A stretch of 64,000 bases of DNA from Arenibacter nanhaiticus (GTDB taxonomy: Bacteria > Bacteroidota > Bacteroidia > Flavobacteriales > Flavobacteriaceae), in NCBI RefSeq assembly GCF_900141935.1, contig NZ_FQYX01000005.1:124001-188000 (forward strand). Reading direction: 5' to 3'. The position numbers and the translations under genes are program-made. Shown piece after piece: positions 1 to 9,358 of the stretch. The notes beneath the pieces are model-generated. The model did no database searches. It saw only the letters and a list, made by a program, of their open reading frames with translations, and was not told where the DNA came from. Numbering within the stretch: position 1 is the stretch's first letter; each line of letters starts with the position of its first letter.

Positions 1-480
1 CACTGCCAAATCTAAGCTGTGGGACAATGGAATTAATTTCATATCCATGGTCAATGCCGTATCTCCAGCAATATAGAGCTGTTTTCCTTTAGAAGAAATT
101 ATAAATCCGCCTGGCTGACCACCGTAAGATCCATCCGGAAAGGAAGAAGTATGGACAGCATTAACGTACTTAAGGCTTCCAAAATCAAAATCGAAACTAC
201 CCCCATGGTTCATAGGATGTACTTTAATTCCTTTATTCCCGTAATGGGTAGCAATCTCGTAGTTACTAATGACCACGGCGTTCGTATTTTTAGCGATCTG
301 TTCTACATCCAAGGTATGGTCTTGATGGGCATGGGTTACCAGAATATAATCCGGGTCCAAATCATCGAGCGTTACTTTTCCGGCCACTTTTTCGTTGCCA
401 GAAATAAATGGATCTACCAATAATTTTTTACCATCGGCCAAAATCATTAGGGAGGCATGTCCTAGAAAGGTAATTTTCAT
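1..480 (-). CDS. UPF0173 family metal-dependent hydrolase, 3' part missing
   Basis: The reading frame starts at the ATG at 480 and runs off the left edge, so only the first 160 residues are present. It opens with MKITFLGHASLMI and contains the metallo-beta-lactamase metal motif THAHQDHTLD at about residues 49-58, followed by a conserved HxxNHGGSFDFDFG-like stretch. This matches the UPF0173/YtkL group of MBL-fold hydrolases (usually about 225 aa), predicted to bind two metal ions in the cytoplasm; the substrate is unknown. It lies 21 bp downstream of the sensor kinase on the same strand and could be co-transcribed with it. Family call is confident; function is not. Confidence 0.85.
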   Translation of the reverse strand, partial: MKITFLGHASLMILADGKKLLVDPFISGNEKVAGKVTLDDLDPDYILVTHAHQDHTLDVEQIAKNTNAVVISNYEIATHYGNKGIKVHPMNHGGSFDFDFGSLKYVNAVHTSSFPDGSYGGQPGGFIISSKGKQLYIAGDTALTMDMKLIPLSHSLDLAV

Positions 481-501
481 AGAATTTGTTTTTCCTCAAA
501 G

Positions 502-2481
502 TTATTTAAAATTGAACCAAAAACGAACTCCTTCCTTAGTTTTATCGATGTTTAGTGTAGACTGTAATTGATTTACCAAACGATTCATAAGCCTTATCCC
601 CATAGAGGAATTAGCTCTTTCACTACTATCCTCTGGCAAACCAATTCCGTTATCCGTATATTCAAAATACCCCTTCTCACCGTTTTTACTTAAATGGATA
701 TGAATTTTGCCGTTCTCATCATTATCAGGAAAGGCATATTTAAAGGAGTTAGAAACAAGTTCGTTCAATATAAGTCCAAACGGAATAGCTCTATCAATAT
801 CTAACTCGACCCCTTCTGCGTCTATAAATATATTTATATTATGACCCCCTTTTTTATATACCGATTGCACACTATTGATGAGGCTTTCGATATATTCTTG
901 CATTTCGATGACCGAAAGATCATCGTTTTGATATAGTTTCTGGTGTATTAAGGCCATGGCTTTCACCCTTGTTTTCCCTTCTTCCAAAGCTTGAATAGCG
1001 GCCTTGCTTTTGGTGTTTTTGGTTTGCAGACTCAACAAACTAGAAACCATTTGAAGATTGTTCTTTACCCTATGGTGAATTTCTTTCAACAGTGAATCCT
1101 TCTCTATCAGGGCCGATTCTATTATTTGTTTTTGTTCTGCAATCAGGCGTTGTGTTTTTATACTTTTTAGATAGGCATACACCACAGCAGCAAACCCCAA
1201 TAAGGTAAACACCAAAGAAATAAATACAATATTTATACGTTCGTCCTTTGCCTGCATTTCGCTTCTAGATTCTTCAAGGGCAATTTTCTGCTCATCCATT
1301 AACCTTTTGGAATACTCAATTTCCTGTCCTGCTACCGCAGCCAATTGTTGTTTTTTTAGACCAGCATCACTTTGGTTTAGGGAATCCCGTATTTTTACTG
1401 TTCTTTTTAGATACTCTGTAGCATTTTTAAAATCGCCGATTTTATCATAATACGCCGCCAAGAGTCGATTCCTTTTTATAATATTTTGAACTTTTACAGG
1501 ATAATCGCCATATAAAAGAAGTTTTTTGGCTTTTTCAAATTCCTCTTGCTGCAAATAGACATCCGCCAATTCTAAGGAGTTCTCATTTTTTTCGGAAGAA
1601 TATTTATTGGAACTATATTCCCCAATAATAGCTATGGCACTCTCTAGCTCTAGGGCAGCGATATCGTATTCTTTTAACCGGGCGTAACACTTGCCTATAT
1701 TTCCTTTTATAATCCCCTTAAGGTAGTTGCCCTTAATAAGTTCTTGTTCGGACTTTTGTCGACTTATATCATTTAAATACACATCTATAAATCCTTTTGC
1801 TTGTTTAAAATTGGTCAAGGCAACCGCTGTAGACATATCTAAAAGCAAATAGGTCCCTATATTGTTCAAATATTCGGCCTGGGCATAATAGTCACCTTCC
1901 CGAACGGTTTTCAGCATGTCTTTAATGTAATCTTCCATAGCCTTTCGATGGAGACCCAAATTGGAATAGATATCATAAAAAACAATTTTATCGGTAAGCC
2001 CCAGCCTTAGTTTCTCCTCTCTTATTTCGAACTGCCTATCGTAAAGCCCTAATTTGGCATAATTATGATCTATTAAATCCAGAAGGATACTTTTGGTAGG
2101 CTCATCAAAATGCGCTTTGTTTTTATAGAGGTCTTTGGCTATGGCAACACTTTTGCTATAATCGCCAATATCGTAAAAAAGTTGGGCATGCATAAGCTCA
2201 TACTTCATTGTGCCTAGGCTGTCATTTACCTTCAGTGAATTAGTGTGGTATACATTTACTTTGGCTTGCCAATCATAGGCTGAATTCTCTGAATAGCGGT
2301 TTGGGATATTAAAGAAAAACTGCAATCTTTTTTCTGGGGTGGTAATGTTCTGAAATTCTTGAATTAGGCTTTGTTCTGGGATAGAGACTTGAGCATAGGA
2401 ATAGCTCATAGCCAGTATTAAAAAGAGCATACTCTTCAATACTTTTCTAAAAGCAACATTTACCCTACCGTTGTTGTCCAT
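502..2481 (-). CDS. TPR sensor histidine kinase (HisKA_2/HATPase_c)
   Basis: A 659-residue membrane sensor kinase. Residues about 12-30 look like a signal peptide ending in YSYAQ. Residues 90-370 are helical repeats of tetratricopeptide type, probably periplasmic. One membrane segment lies at about 417-437, followed by a coiled coil. The HisKA_2 motif EIHHRVKNNLQ puts the phospho-accepting His at about 470. The ATPase shows an N-box (LNELVSNSFKYAFP), DNGIGLPED and the G2 glycine in SSMGIRLMNRL. This architecture is common in Bacteroidota, where such kinases usually act on a separate response regulator; none is encoded next to it here, so it is an orphan. The signal sensed is unknown. Confidence 0.9.
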   Translation of the reverse strand: MDNNGRVNVAFRKVLKSMLFLILAMSYSYAQVSIPEQSLIQEFQNITTPEKRLQFFFNIPNRYSENSAYDWQAKVNVYHTNSLKVNDSLGTMKYELMHAQLFYDIGDYSKSVAIAKDLYKNKAHFDEPTKSILLDLIDHNYAKLGLYDRQFEIREEKLRLGLTDKIVFYDIYSNLGLHRKAMEDYIKDMLKTVREGDYYAQAEYLNNIGTYLLLDMSTAVALTNFKQAKGFIDVYLNDISRQKSEQELIKGNYLKGIIKGNIGKCYARLKEYDIAALELESAIAIIGEYSSNKYSSEKNENSLELADVYLQQEEFEKAKKLLLYGDYPVKVQNIIKRNRLLAAYYDKIGDFKNATEYLKRTVKIRDSLNQSDAGLKKQQLAAVAGQEIEYSKRLMDEQKIALEESRSEMQAKDERINIVFISLVFTLLGFAAVVYAYLKSIKTQRLIAEQKQIIESALIEKDSLLKEIHHRVKNNLQMVSSLLSLQTKNTKSKAAIQALEEGKTRVKAMALIHQKLYQNDDLSVIEMQEYIESLINSVQSVYKKGGHNINIFIDAEGVELDIDRAIPFGLILNELVSNSFKYAFPDNDENGKIHIHLSKNGEKGYFEYTDNGIGLPEDSSERANSSMGIRLMNRLVNQLQSTLNIDKTKEGVRFWFNFK

Positions 2482-3008
2482 GAATTAATTTCTACATAAT
2501 TAGTGGTAATGACCTACAAAACCAGCAGTCACACCAAAAAAGATATCAGTAAACCAAATTACCGATACGTATAAAACCAGCTCCAAGACAATTTATTGCA
2601 AAAGAAAGGTTTAATCCAACCCTTATCAGGTTTTGCATTGAGTCCGAACAACTATAATTCTATATAGTTGCTCTATAGGTTTCTATAAACCTACAGAAAC
2701 TGCTGCTATGGAGCATAAGTAGAAATTAAAAAGACACTTCAATAGAAACCACTTTTTAATTTTTGACAAGATTTTGGGAATCCAATTCGAGTTAAAAATA
2801 TAAACTAGATCTTATAAGTGCTTCATATTGTTGTATAATTACCATTTATTGTGGTAAAAAAGGAAGAATTCGGGCCGAAAGATATTTTAGTCGAATTTAT
2901 ATGTATTTCATCGATAGTGTCTTTAGCCAATCTTGACCATAATTTGCATAAAAACAGCGCTTTTATTCTTAAATACATGCCCCCCTTATCATTTAACAGG
3001 TTACTGGG
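2482..3008. other. Intergenic gap without a recognisable gene
   Basis: About 530 bp between the sensor kinase start and the repressor stop. It is AT-rich and holds short inverted repeats near 2660-2700 (for example ATAGGTTT...AAACCTA), but no convincing ORF or RNA. The promoter of the kinase presumably lies in its left part. Confidence 0.5.
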
Positions 3009-3776
3009 CTAATTTTTGACGTTTTTCAGTTGATTTTTTAGCTCCTCCATAGATTCCTGCAATTGTTTCAACAGTCCTCTTTCGGAAGTGGCATCTACTC
3101 CGAAGGTTATTTTACTACTAACCTGCCAAAGTTCTTGTATCTGATCGATTTTAATACTGTAGGGCGGATAGTTTTCGTTTAGGGAAATCAGGGAAATCTC
3201 CATAGGGTTGGGCGTTTTTTCTATTTTTTTCACCAATACAGCATCATGTAGGACCACGACATACATTTTATTGGCACTGATAGCCTGCAAACCTTCTACT
3301 GCTTTGGCCAGCACCCATTCACCCGGCCTTAGGTTTGGTAACATACTATCGCCTTCTATTTGAAAACCCCGATAAGAAGCATTTCGGAATTCTGGTAAAG
3401 GGATATCGAAAGCCGGTAATTGCCGGTACCAACTTACATCCTGTATATTTTGAGGATATCCTGCTGCTGCCTTAGCGTTCACCAAGACTATATTTTCTTT
3501 TTCAGAGGAATCTACGGTTACCACTTTTGGTATAAAACTGACTGTTGAAGTAGCTAAATATTTCTGGGTGTTTTCTCCAAAAAGCCAAAGGGGATTAATT
3601 TTAAATTGCTTCAACAATTCGGCCACCACTTTTCCCGACAGCTTGGTTCGCCCGCGTTCTATATCGGCAGTAGTATTGGAAACTCCCAGTAATGTTGCAA
3701 ATTCAGCCTGTGTATATCCCAATTCCCTTCGGATTTCAGAGAATCGTTTTATTGCAATTTCCATATCGTCATTCAT
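3009..3776 (-). CDS. LexA-like XRE-family repressor with S24 self-cleaving peptidase domain
   Basis: A 255-residue regulator. Residues 7-67 form an XRE/Cro-type helix-turn-helix (TQAEFATLLGVSNTTADIERG). The C-terminal half is an S24 (LexA/UmuD) domain with a likely Ala105-Gly106 cleavage bond in AKAAAGYPQ, a catalytic Ser144 in EGDSMLPNLRPGEW and Lys183/184 in VLVKKIEK. The spacings resemble LexA. A longer frame back to 3926 exists, but it would run through the operator palindromes and its N-terminus does not look like protein, so the ATG at 3776 (MNDDMEIAI) is chosen. It is divergent from a DNA-repair-type gene pair, which suggests a DNA-damage-responsive repressor that controls itself and those genes. 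The damage response is an inference. Confidence 0.88.
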   Translation of the reverse strand: MNDDMEIAIKRFSEIRRELGYTQAEFATLLGVSNTTADIERGRTKLSGKVVAELLKQFKINPLWLFGENTQKYLATSTVSFIPKVVTVDSSEKENIVLVNAKAAAGYPQNIQDVSWYRQLPAFDIPLPEFRNASYRGFQIEGDSMLPNLRPGEWVLAKAVEGLQAISANKMYVVVLHDAVLVKKIEKTPNPMEISLISLNENYPPYSIKIDQIQELWQVSSKITFGVDATSERGLLKQLQESMEELKNQLKNVKN

Positions 3777-3871
3777 ACCATATATAATTTTATGCCAGTT
3801 TATCGACACCCCTTTGCGCCAATTTACAAGCTTGTTACTTCTAATCATCCGTTGCCCAAATATACATCTTT

Positions 3872-3944
3872 TGGATATAATCCAAAAATAATTTTGGACT
3901 ATATCCATTATTCGGAATTTTTCCATAAATTTGGATTATCTACA
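3872..3944. promoter_or_regulatory. Cluster of four TGGA-N5-TCCA operator-like palindromes
   Basis: Between the divergent repressor and the 3956 gene lie four 13-bp sites: TGGATATAATCCA (3872-3884, extended by 8-bp arms TTTTGGAT/ATCCAAAA), TGGACTATATCCA (3895-3907), CGGAATTTTTCCA (3913-3925) and TGGATTATCTACA (3932-3944). The first two are perfect in the TGGA/TCCA arms; the others carry one mismatch each. Start-to-start spacings are 23, 18 and 19 bp. They are the natural operator candidates for the neighbouring S24 repressor. Confidence 0.65.
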
Positions 3945-3955
3945 AATTATGCCTT

Positions 3956-4144
3956 ATGACTTGTAATGATATTCAACAAACTTTAAACTTCTTGGTATTT
4001 TCAGGAATGCAGGACGAAAACAATTCGTCAGAAGCTGTTTCTACATCCAAAAAAGAGATACAATCCGCCAAAAAGCCAAGAAGTAAGAGCACTATTAGCA
4101 AGGCAACAAAAAAAGATAGCATACAGCTTAATTTATTCGACTAG
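3956..4144 (+). CDS. Small basic protein with C-terminal clamp-binding-like motif
   Basis: A 62-residue frame starting just after the operator cluster and ending 2 bp before the DUF4130 gene, so the two are probably co-transcribed and translationally coupled. The middle is rich in Lys, Ser and Thr and probably disordered. The last residues QLNLFD resemble the bacterial beta-clamp-binding pentapeptide QL(S/D)LF. An internal ATG at 4007 is an alternative start. In many genomes the TIGR03915 gene follows a radical-SAM DNA-repair-type protein of roughly 420 aa. This short ORF sits in that slot and may be its remnant or a replacement. I do not recognise it as a known family. Confidence 0.5.
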   Translation: MTCNDIQQTLNFLVFSGMQDENNSSEAVSTSKKEIQSAKKPRSKSTISKATKKDSIQLNLFD

Positions 4145-4146
4145 TT

Positions 4147-4860
4147 ATGGAAAAGGCAAAAACTTTAATGTACGAAGGAGGTTTTAACGGATTTTTAACC
4201 GTTATATTTAAGTCTTTTAAAGAAAATTTAAATGTTTCCGATATCCAAAAACAACGCGATATCCAAAAAGGCCTTTTTTCAGAAACAGAAACGGTCCAAT
4301 TGCAGTCAGACAAGGCCAAACGTGTTTGGGACGGAATTCAAAAAAAGGACAGGACTGCCCTAAAGACCATATACTTTGCATATTTAAGTGAAAAAACAGG
4401 CATAGAATTTCTGCTTTACCAATATATCCACCACATGTTTTTTGGTGAGGCAAAGATATCTTCCGAAGCCATAAAGGATGTGTTTTTAAAACTACACCAA
4501 TATGCTGGCATGGTGGCAAGAGAAAAGCACCGTATTGAGGCAATTGCCACCTTTAAAGATTCCCAAGATCAAATTCACTACACGGCAGTTACCCCTTACC
4601 ACGATGTTCTCCCTTTGTTATCGAGATACTACCGGTCAAAATTTCCAGGCAAAGAATTCCTTATCTACGATAATAAAAGAAAATATGCCCTTTTTTATAA
4701 TCTGCTCACCATAAGCCACATTTCTATGGAAATTCCGACTGATTTTTTCAAAACACAATCTTCCTCAAAACCACTCAAACCGTTGATTACAAAAACGGTC
4801 CCCTATCCATTTTCTAGAAGAGCGAATTTCAAAAATTCAAATCAAAAAGCCGCGGTATAA
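4147..4860 (+). CDS. TIGR03915/DUF4130 probable DNA metabolism protein
   Basis: 237 residues opening with LMYEGGFNGFLTVIFKSF and containing the conserved MVAREKHRIEAIATF and YHDVLPLLSRYYRSKFPG stretches typical of the TIGR03915 (DUF4130) family. The family is usually encoded next to a radical-SAM protein and is thought to act in DNA modification or repair; no reaction has been established to my knowledge. Here the radical-SAM partner is not next to it: the upstream neighbour is a 62-aa ORF. The divergent S24 repressor and operator cluster suggest damage-inducible expression. The C-terminal 30 residues are basic and probably flexible. Confidence 0.82.
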   Translation: MEKAKTLMYEGGFNGFLTVIFKSFKENLNVSDIQKQRDIQKGLFSETETVQLQSDKAKRVWDGIQKKDRTALKTIYFAYLSEKTGIEFLLYQYIHHMFFGEAKISSEAIKDVFLKLHQYAGMVAREKHRIEAIATFKDSQDQIHYTAVTPYHDVLPLLSRYYRSKFPGKEFLIYDNKRKYALFYNLLTISHISMEIPTDFFKTQSSSKPLKPLITKTVPYPFSRRANFKNSNQKAAV

Positions 4861-5080
4861 ATTTGGTCAAACTTGAGCCTTTTGTAATTTTTAAATCTTA
4901 TTCTTCCATAATTTTTAGCGGTTATTTTTTTAGGGACAGGAAGCGTAATAAACAGGTCTCATTATAACCTCGCTATAGACCTCTTCTGCCATTAGCGCTG
5001 CAATTCGGACCAATTTATCTCCGTTTTTAGTACTACTCTATTTGGCCCTTCAAGACCTAAAACCGAAATCCCAACTGGGC

Positions 5081-5608
5081 TTACTTACTTTTTTCTCCTA
5101 CAAAATTGTCACTCGGGTTTTTAAAAAGCACATTAAAGGTCGTGAGGCTACCATAGATGCGGGTAATATATTGTTGAAGATCTACTTTTTCCTGATCGTT
5201 TAAATTCTTGCTGCTATTTATTTTCTGTTCCATTACCCTTATCCTGTCGCGTACCATTACAATTTTATGAAAGAAGGCATCCAATGGAATTTCCTTTTCG
5301 GACAACTTGGCGTCTCCAGGTTTTAAAATCAGGGAACCTCCTTTCCACTTATCTGCTATCGGGGTTATCGCACTCGTGTCGCTCCACCGTCTTAAGATAG
5401 AAATTAATGACTGCTCTACTTCCGAAAAACTAATGGTATCTACCGCGTCTTCAACACTTTCGACAATTTCAAAATCGGCATTTAAATCAATTGTCTCCAA
5501 ACCGTTTTCAATAAAGGTTACCCAATAATGTTTAGAGGTTACATTGGTAACTACTCCTTTACCAAATTCCTTGTGCTGTATGCGCGAACCGATTCCTAAA
5601 AGCTGCAT
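5081..5608 (-). CDS. Conserved flavobacterial protein with Tudor/KOW-like N-terminus
   Basis: 175 residues. The first 45 (GIGSRIQHKEFGKGVVTNV, then a V-F-G-x-E-T-I pattern) resemble the small beta-barrel at the C-terminus of UvrD/PcrA helicases, including the one encoded at 20431-22752. The remainder is mostly helical, with a region at about 65-150 that I do not recognise. No signal peptide or membrane segment. It is divergent from uvrA, with 123 bp between the starts. A role in nucleic-acid transactions is plausible from the N-terminal domain and neighbour, but this is inference. Confidence 0.6.
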   Translation of the reverse strand: MQLLGIGSRIQHKEFGKGVVTNVTSKHYWVTFIENGLETIDLNADFEIVESVEDAVDTISFSEVEQSLISILRRWSDTSAITPIADKWKGGSLILKPGDAKLSEKEIPLDAFFHKIVMVRDRIRVMEQKINSSKNLNDQEKVDLQQYITRIYGSLTTFNVLFKNPSDNFVGEKSK

Positions 5609-5731
5609 CTATTTTAATTTTAAAATTTGAATCGCTAATGTATCGCTAAGCATTTAAACCACAAAATTCTACAGAGGCTCAACTTCATAATTAGAGGTCA
5701 ATATCGTAACTTCGCATCTTTACGAAAGCCC

Positions 5732-8566
5732 ATGATTAATTACGAAGAAAATATAGAGGTTAAAGGTGCTCGCGTACATAACCTTAAAAATATAGATGTT
5801 ACCATTCCTAGGGAGAAACTCGTTGTGATCACTGGACTATCGGGCAGTGGAAAGTCCTCTTTAGCCTTTGACACCATATATGCCGAAGGGCAACGTAGGT
5901 ATATAGAAACCTTTTCTGCCTATGCCCGTCAGTTTTTAGGAGGCTTGGAGCGACCGGATGTGGATAAAATAGACGGACTTTCTCCGGTAATTGCTATTGA
6001 GCAAAAAACCACCTCTAAATCGCCCCGCTCCACTGTTGGTACCATCACCGAAATTTACGATTTCCTAAGGCTATTGTATGCTCGTGCCGCAGATGCTTAC
6101 AGTTATAATACTGGAGAAAAAATGGTCAGTTATAACGATGAACAGATCAAAGAATTGATCATATCATCGTACAAAGGCAAAAAAATAAATGTATTGGCCC
6201 CAGTGATTAAATCTAGGAAAGGGCATTACCGCGAACTTTTTGAACAAATCGCAAAACAAGGGTTTGTCAAGGTAAGGATAGATGGTGAAATCAAGGATAT
6301 TGTAAAAGGCATGAAAGTGGACCGTTATAAGACCCATGATATTGAAATTGTCATTGATCGCCTTAAAATCATTGAAAATTCAGACTTGGACAAACGCATT
6401 TCCGAAACTATCAATACGGCGATGTACAGTGGCGATAATGTTTTGATGGTTTTGGAGGAAGGCCGAGATGAGCCGCGATATTTTAGCAGGGATTTAATGT
6501 GCCCTACCACTGGTATCTCTTACCCATCCCCTGAGCCCAACACCTTTTCTTTTAACTCACCAAAAGGAATGTGTCCGGATTGTAATGGTCTGGGCCATGT
6601 TTTTGAAATTAATGAGCACAAAATTTTCCCCGACAAAAAACTTTCCATTAGCAGTGGTGGCATTGCTCCTTTGGGAGCTTACAAAAAATCATGGGCCTTT
6701 AAGCAGATCGAAACCATAGCGCAACGCTACAACTTTGACATGGCCGAGCCTATCTCAAAAATCCCCGAAGCGGCGATAGAAATATTGCTTTATGGCGGAA
6801 AGGAAAGCTTTGAGGTAGATTCCAAGACTCTTGGTGTTAAGCGTACCTACAAAATAGACTACGAAGGCATTGCCCATTTTATAAAAAGCCAGTTTAACGA
6901 AGCTAGCTCAACCACTATTAAACGTTGGGCCAAGGAATATATGGACAAAATTGAATGTCCGAACTGCCATGGCAGCCGATTACAAAAAGCCTCTTTAAAT
7001 TTTAAAATTTCCGAAAAGAATATTGCCGAACTTTCGAATTTGGATATTAGGGAATTGGCCGATTTTTTTAATGGACTTGAAAAAGAACTGGATAGCACCC
7101 AACTAAAAATTGCAGAAGAAATTTTAAAAGAAATTCGGTCTAGGATTCAGTTTTTATTAGATGTAGGCTTGGATTACCTTTCTTTAGGACGCAGCAGCAA
7201 ATCCCTTTCTGGTGGGGAAGCCCAGCGGATCAGACTAGCGACACAGATAGGCTCACAACTGGTAGGGGTTCTTTATATTTTAGACGAACCTTCCATTGGA
7301 CTGCATCAAAGAGATAATGAACGCCTGATAAAGTCTTTGGAAGCTTTGCGCGACTTAGGGAACTCTGTATTAGTTGTAGAACATGACCGCGATATGATAG
7401 AACGCGCAGACCATGTGATCGATATAGGCCCAAGGGCCGGAAAACACGGTGGCGAGATTATCTCACAAGGAAAACCGGCCGACCTGATCAAGCAACACAC
7501 GCTTACGGCAGATTACATTACTGGGAAATTACAAATAGAAGTCCCCAAGACTCGAAGAAAAGGCAATGGAAAAAACATTGTTTTAACAGGCTGTACCGGT
7601 AATAATTTAAAAAATGTTTCGGTTAGCCTTCCTTTAGGAAAAATGATTGGAATTACCGGTGTTTCGGGCAGTGGAAAATCTACCTTAATCAATGAAACCC
7701 TATACCCTATTCTGAATGCCTATTATTTTAACGGGGTGAAGAAACCCATGCCGTATAAAAAAATTACCGGCCTTGAACACATCGATAAGGTAATAGACAT
7801 CAATCAATCTCCAATTGGAAGAACACCCCGTTCTAATCCCGCTACCTACACTGGAGTGTTTAGCGAAATCCGCTCCCTGTTCACCAAAACCCAGGAAGCT
7901 GCTATAAGGGGCTACAAGCCAGGGCGTTTTAGTTTCAATGTAAAGGGCGGTAGATGCGAAACCTGTCAAGGAGGAGGTCTTAGGGTTATTGAGATGAATT
8001 TTCTCCCCGACGTTTATGTAGAGTGTGAAACCTGTAACGGGAAACGCTTTAACAGAGAAACCCTAGAAATTAGGTACAAAGGAAAATCTATCGCCGACGT
8101 GTTGGAAATGACCATCAACGAATCGGTGAAATTTTTCGAAAACATCCCAAAAATATACAGAAAACTAAAAACAATACAAGATGTAGGCCTAGGCTACATC
8201 TCTTTAGGGCAGCAATCGACAACCTTATCGGGAGGAGAGGCCCAGCGTATAAAATTGGCCACGGAACTTTCTAAAAGAGACACCGGAAACACTTTTTATA
8301 TTTTAGACGAACCCACTACAGGTCTTCATTTTGAAGATATTAGGGTGTTGATGGGCGTACTTAACGAACTGGCTGACAAAGGGAACACCGTTGTTGTCAT
8401 AGAACATAATTTAGATGTTATCAAAACAGTAGATTATATCATAGACATTGGTTATGAGGGTGGCCGTGGGGGTGGTATGATAGTAGCCAAAGGCACTCCC
8501 GAAGAAGTAGCAAAAGACAAAAAAAGCTATACTTCCAAGTTTCTTAGGAAAGAATTAAGCCTCTAA
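5732..8566 (+). CDS. uvrA: Excinuclease ABC subunit A
   Basis: A 944-residue UvrA, the DNA-damage recognition ATPase of nucleotide excision repair, acting as a dimer with UvrB. Two ABC ATPase modules are visible: Walker [10 protein letters not shown] (Lys41) with signature [12 protein letters not shown], and a second Walker [10 protein letters not shown] with [12 protein letters not shown]. Each is followed by a Walker B ILDEPS/T motif. Zinc-binding Cys pairs occur in [14 protein letters not shown], and CETCQGGG...CETCNG. Length is normal and the gene is intact. A TAACTTCG sequence at 5707-5714 could be its -7 promoter element. Confidence 0.98.
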   Translation: MINYEENIEVKGARVHNLKNIDVTIPREKLVVITGLSGSGKSSLAFDTIYAEGQRRYIETFSAYARQFLGGLERPDVDKIDGLSPVIAIEQKTTSKSPRSTVGTITEIYDFLRLLYARAADAYSYNTGEKMVSYNDEQIKELIISSYKGKKINVLAPVIKSRKGHYRELFEQIAKQGFVKVRIDGEIKDIVKGMKVDRYKTHDIEIVIDRLKIIENSDLDKRISETINTAMYSGDNVLMVLEEGRDEPRYFSRDLMCPTTGISYPSPEPNTFSFNSPKGMCPDCNGLGHVFEINEHKIFPDKKLSISSGGIAPLGAYKKSWAFKQIETIAQRYNFDMAEPISKIPEAAIEILLYGGKESFEVDSKTLGVKRTYKIDYEGIAHFIKSQFNEASSTTIKRWAKEYMDKIECPNCHGSRLQKASLNFKISEKNIAELSNLDIRELADFFNGLEKELDSTQLKIAEEILKEIRSRIQFLLDVGLDYLSLGRSSKSLSGGEAQRIRLATQIGSQLVGVLYILDEPSIGLHQRDNERLIKSLEALRDLGNSVLVVEHDRDMIERADHVIDIGPRAGKHGGEIISQGKPADLIKQHTLTADYITGKLQIEVPKTRRKGNGKNIVLTGCTGNNLKNVSVSLPLGKMIGITGVSGSGKSTLINETLYPILNAYYFNGVKKPMPYKKITGLEHIDKVIDINQSPIGRTPRSNPATYTGVFSEIRSLFTKTQEAAIRGYKPGRFSFNVKGGRCETCQGGGLRVIEMNFLPDVYVECETCNGKRFNRETLEIRYKGKSIADVLEMTINESVKFFENIPKIYRKLKTIQDVGLGYISLGQQSTTLSGGEAQRIKLATELSKRDTGNTFYILDEPTTGLHFEDIRVLMGVLNELADKGNTVVVIEHNLDVIKTVDYIIDIGYEGGRGGGMIVAKGTPEEVAKDKKSYTSKFLRKELSL

Positions 8567-8658
8567 TAGTGGTTATAACTTCAAAAATATGTTAATTAGT
8601 AGAATATTATCTTACAAAAATTTTTGGTTAATTAATACTTAAAATCCCATCGAAACGA

Positions 8659-9345
8659 ATGAGAAAAGAAAGACATCATAAAGGATGGAACGAAATAAAA
8701 ACTAATGATTCTTGGGCCCTTTTTAAGATTATGGGTGAATTTGTCAATGGATTTGAAAAAATGAGCGCTATTGGCCCTTGTGTTTCCATTTTTGGATCGG
8801 CAAGGACAAAACCAGGAGATAAATATTATGAATTAGCCACAAGTATTTCTAAAAGCATTTCAGAAGCCGGATATGGTATTATAACAGGTGGTGGCCCTGG
8901 AATAATGGAGGCAGGTAACCGCGGAGCCCATTTGGCTGGCGGAACATCGGTTGGACTCAATATAGATTTGCCTTTTGAGCAACATAACAATCCATATATA
9001 GACAATGACAAAAGTTTAGATTTTGACTATTTTTTTGTTCGCAAAGTAATGTTCGTCAAATACTCACAAGGCTTTGTTGTTTTGCCAGGAGGCTTTGGTA
9101 CACTTGATGAATTATTTGAAGCCATTACCCTGATCCAAACCCATAAAATAGAATTGTTCCCAATTATTTTGGTAGGTACCGAGTTTTGGGAAGGCTTAAT
9201 GGAATGGATTAAGAAAACAATGCTGACCATTGGAAACATAAGTGCTGAAGATTTAGATCTGATAAAAATCGTAGATACCGAGGAAGAGGTTGTAGAAATT
9301 ATCGATGCCTTTTATAAAGGAAACATTCTCAGTCCAAATTTTTAA
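8659..9345 (+). CDS. LOG family (TIGR00730) Rossmann-fold protein
   Basis: 228 residues with the LOG signatures GGGPGIMEAGNRGA and PGGFGTLDELFE. Proteins of this family are nucleoside 5'-monophosphate phosphoribohydrolases (nucleotide or cytokinin-precursor hydrolysis); the PGGxGTxxE motif carries substrate-binding residues. Cytoplasmic. The gene follows uvrA by 92 bp and precedes the peptidase-like gene by 13 bp, suggesting a shared transcript with the latter. The physiological substrate cannot be read from sequence. Confidence 0.88.
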   Translation: MRKERHHKGWNEIKTNDSWALFKIMGEFVNGFEKMSAIGPCVSIFGSARTKPGDKYYELATSISKSISEAGYGIITGGGPGIMEAGNRGAHLAGGTSVGLNIDLPFEQHNNPYIDNDKSLDFDYFFVRKVMFVKYSQGFVVLPGGFGTLDELFEAITLIQTHKIELFPIILVGTEFWEGLMEWIKKTMLTIGNISAEDLDLIKIVDTEEEVVEIIDAFYKGNILSPNF

Positions 9346-9358
9346 TTAATACCATTAT

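Noticed and set aside
151-423. 90-codon plus-strand ORF at the left edge
   Set aside because: Antisense shadow of the UPF0173 hydrolase, whose motifs are on the minus strand.
3777-3926. 50-residue N-terminal extension of the S24 repressor
   Set aside because: It would be encoded by the operator palindromes themselves, and the helix-turn-helix begins right after the internal ATG at 3776.
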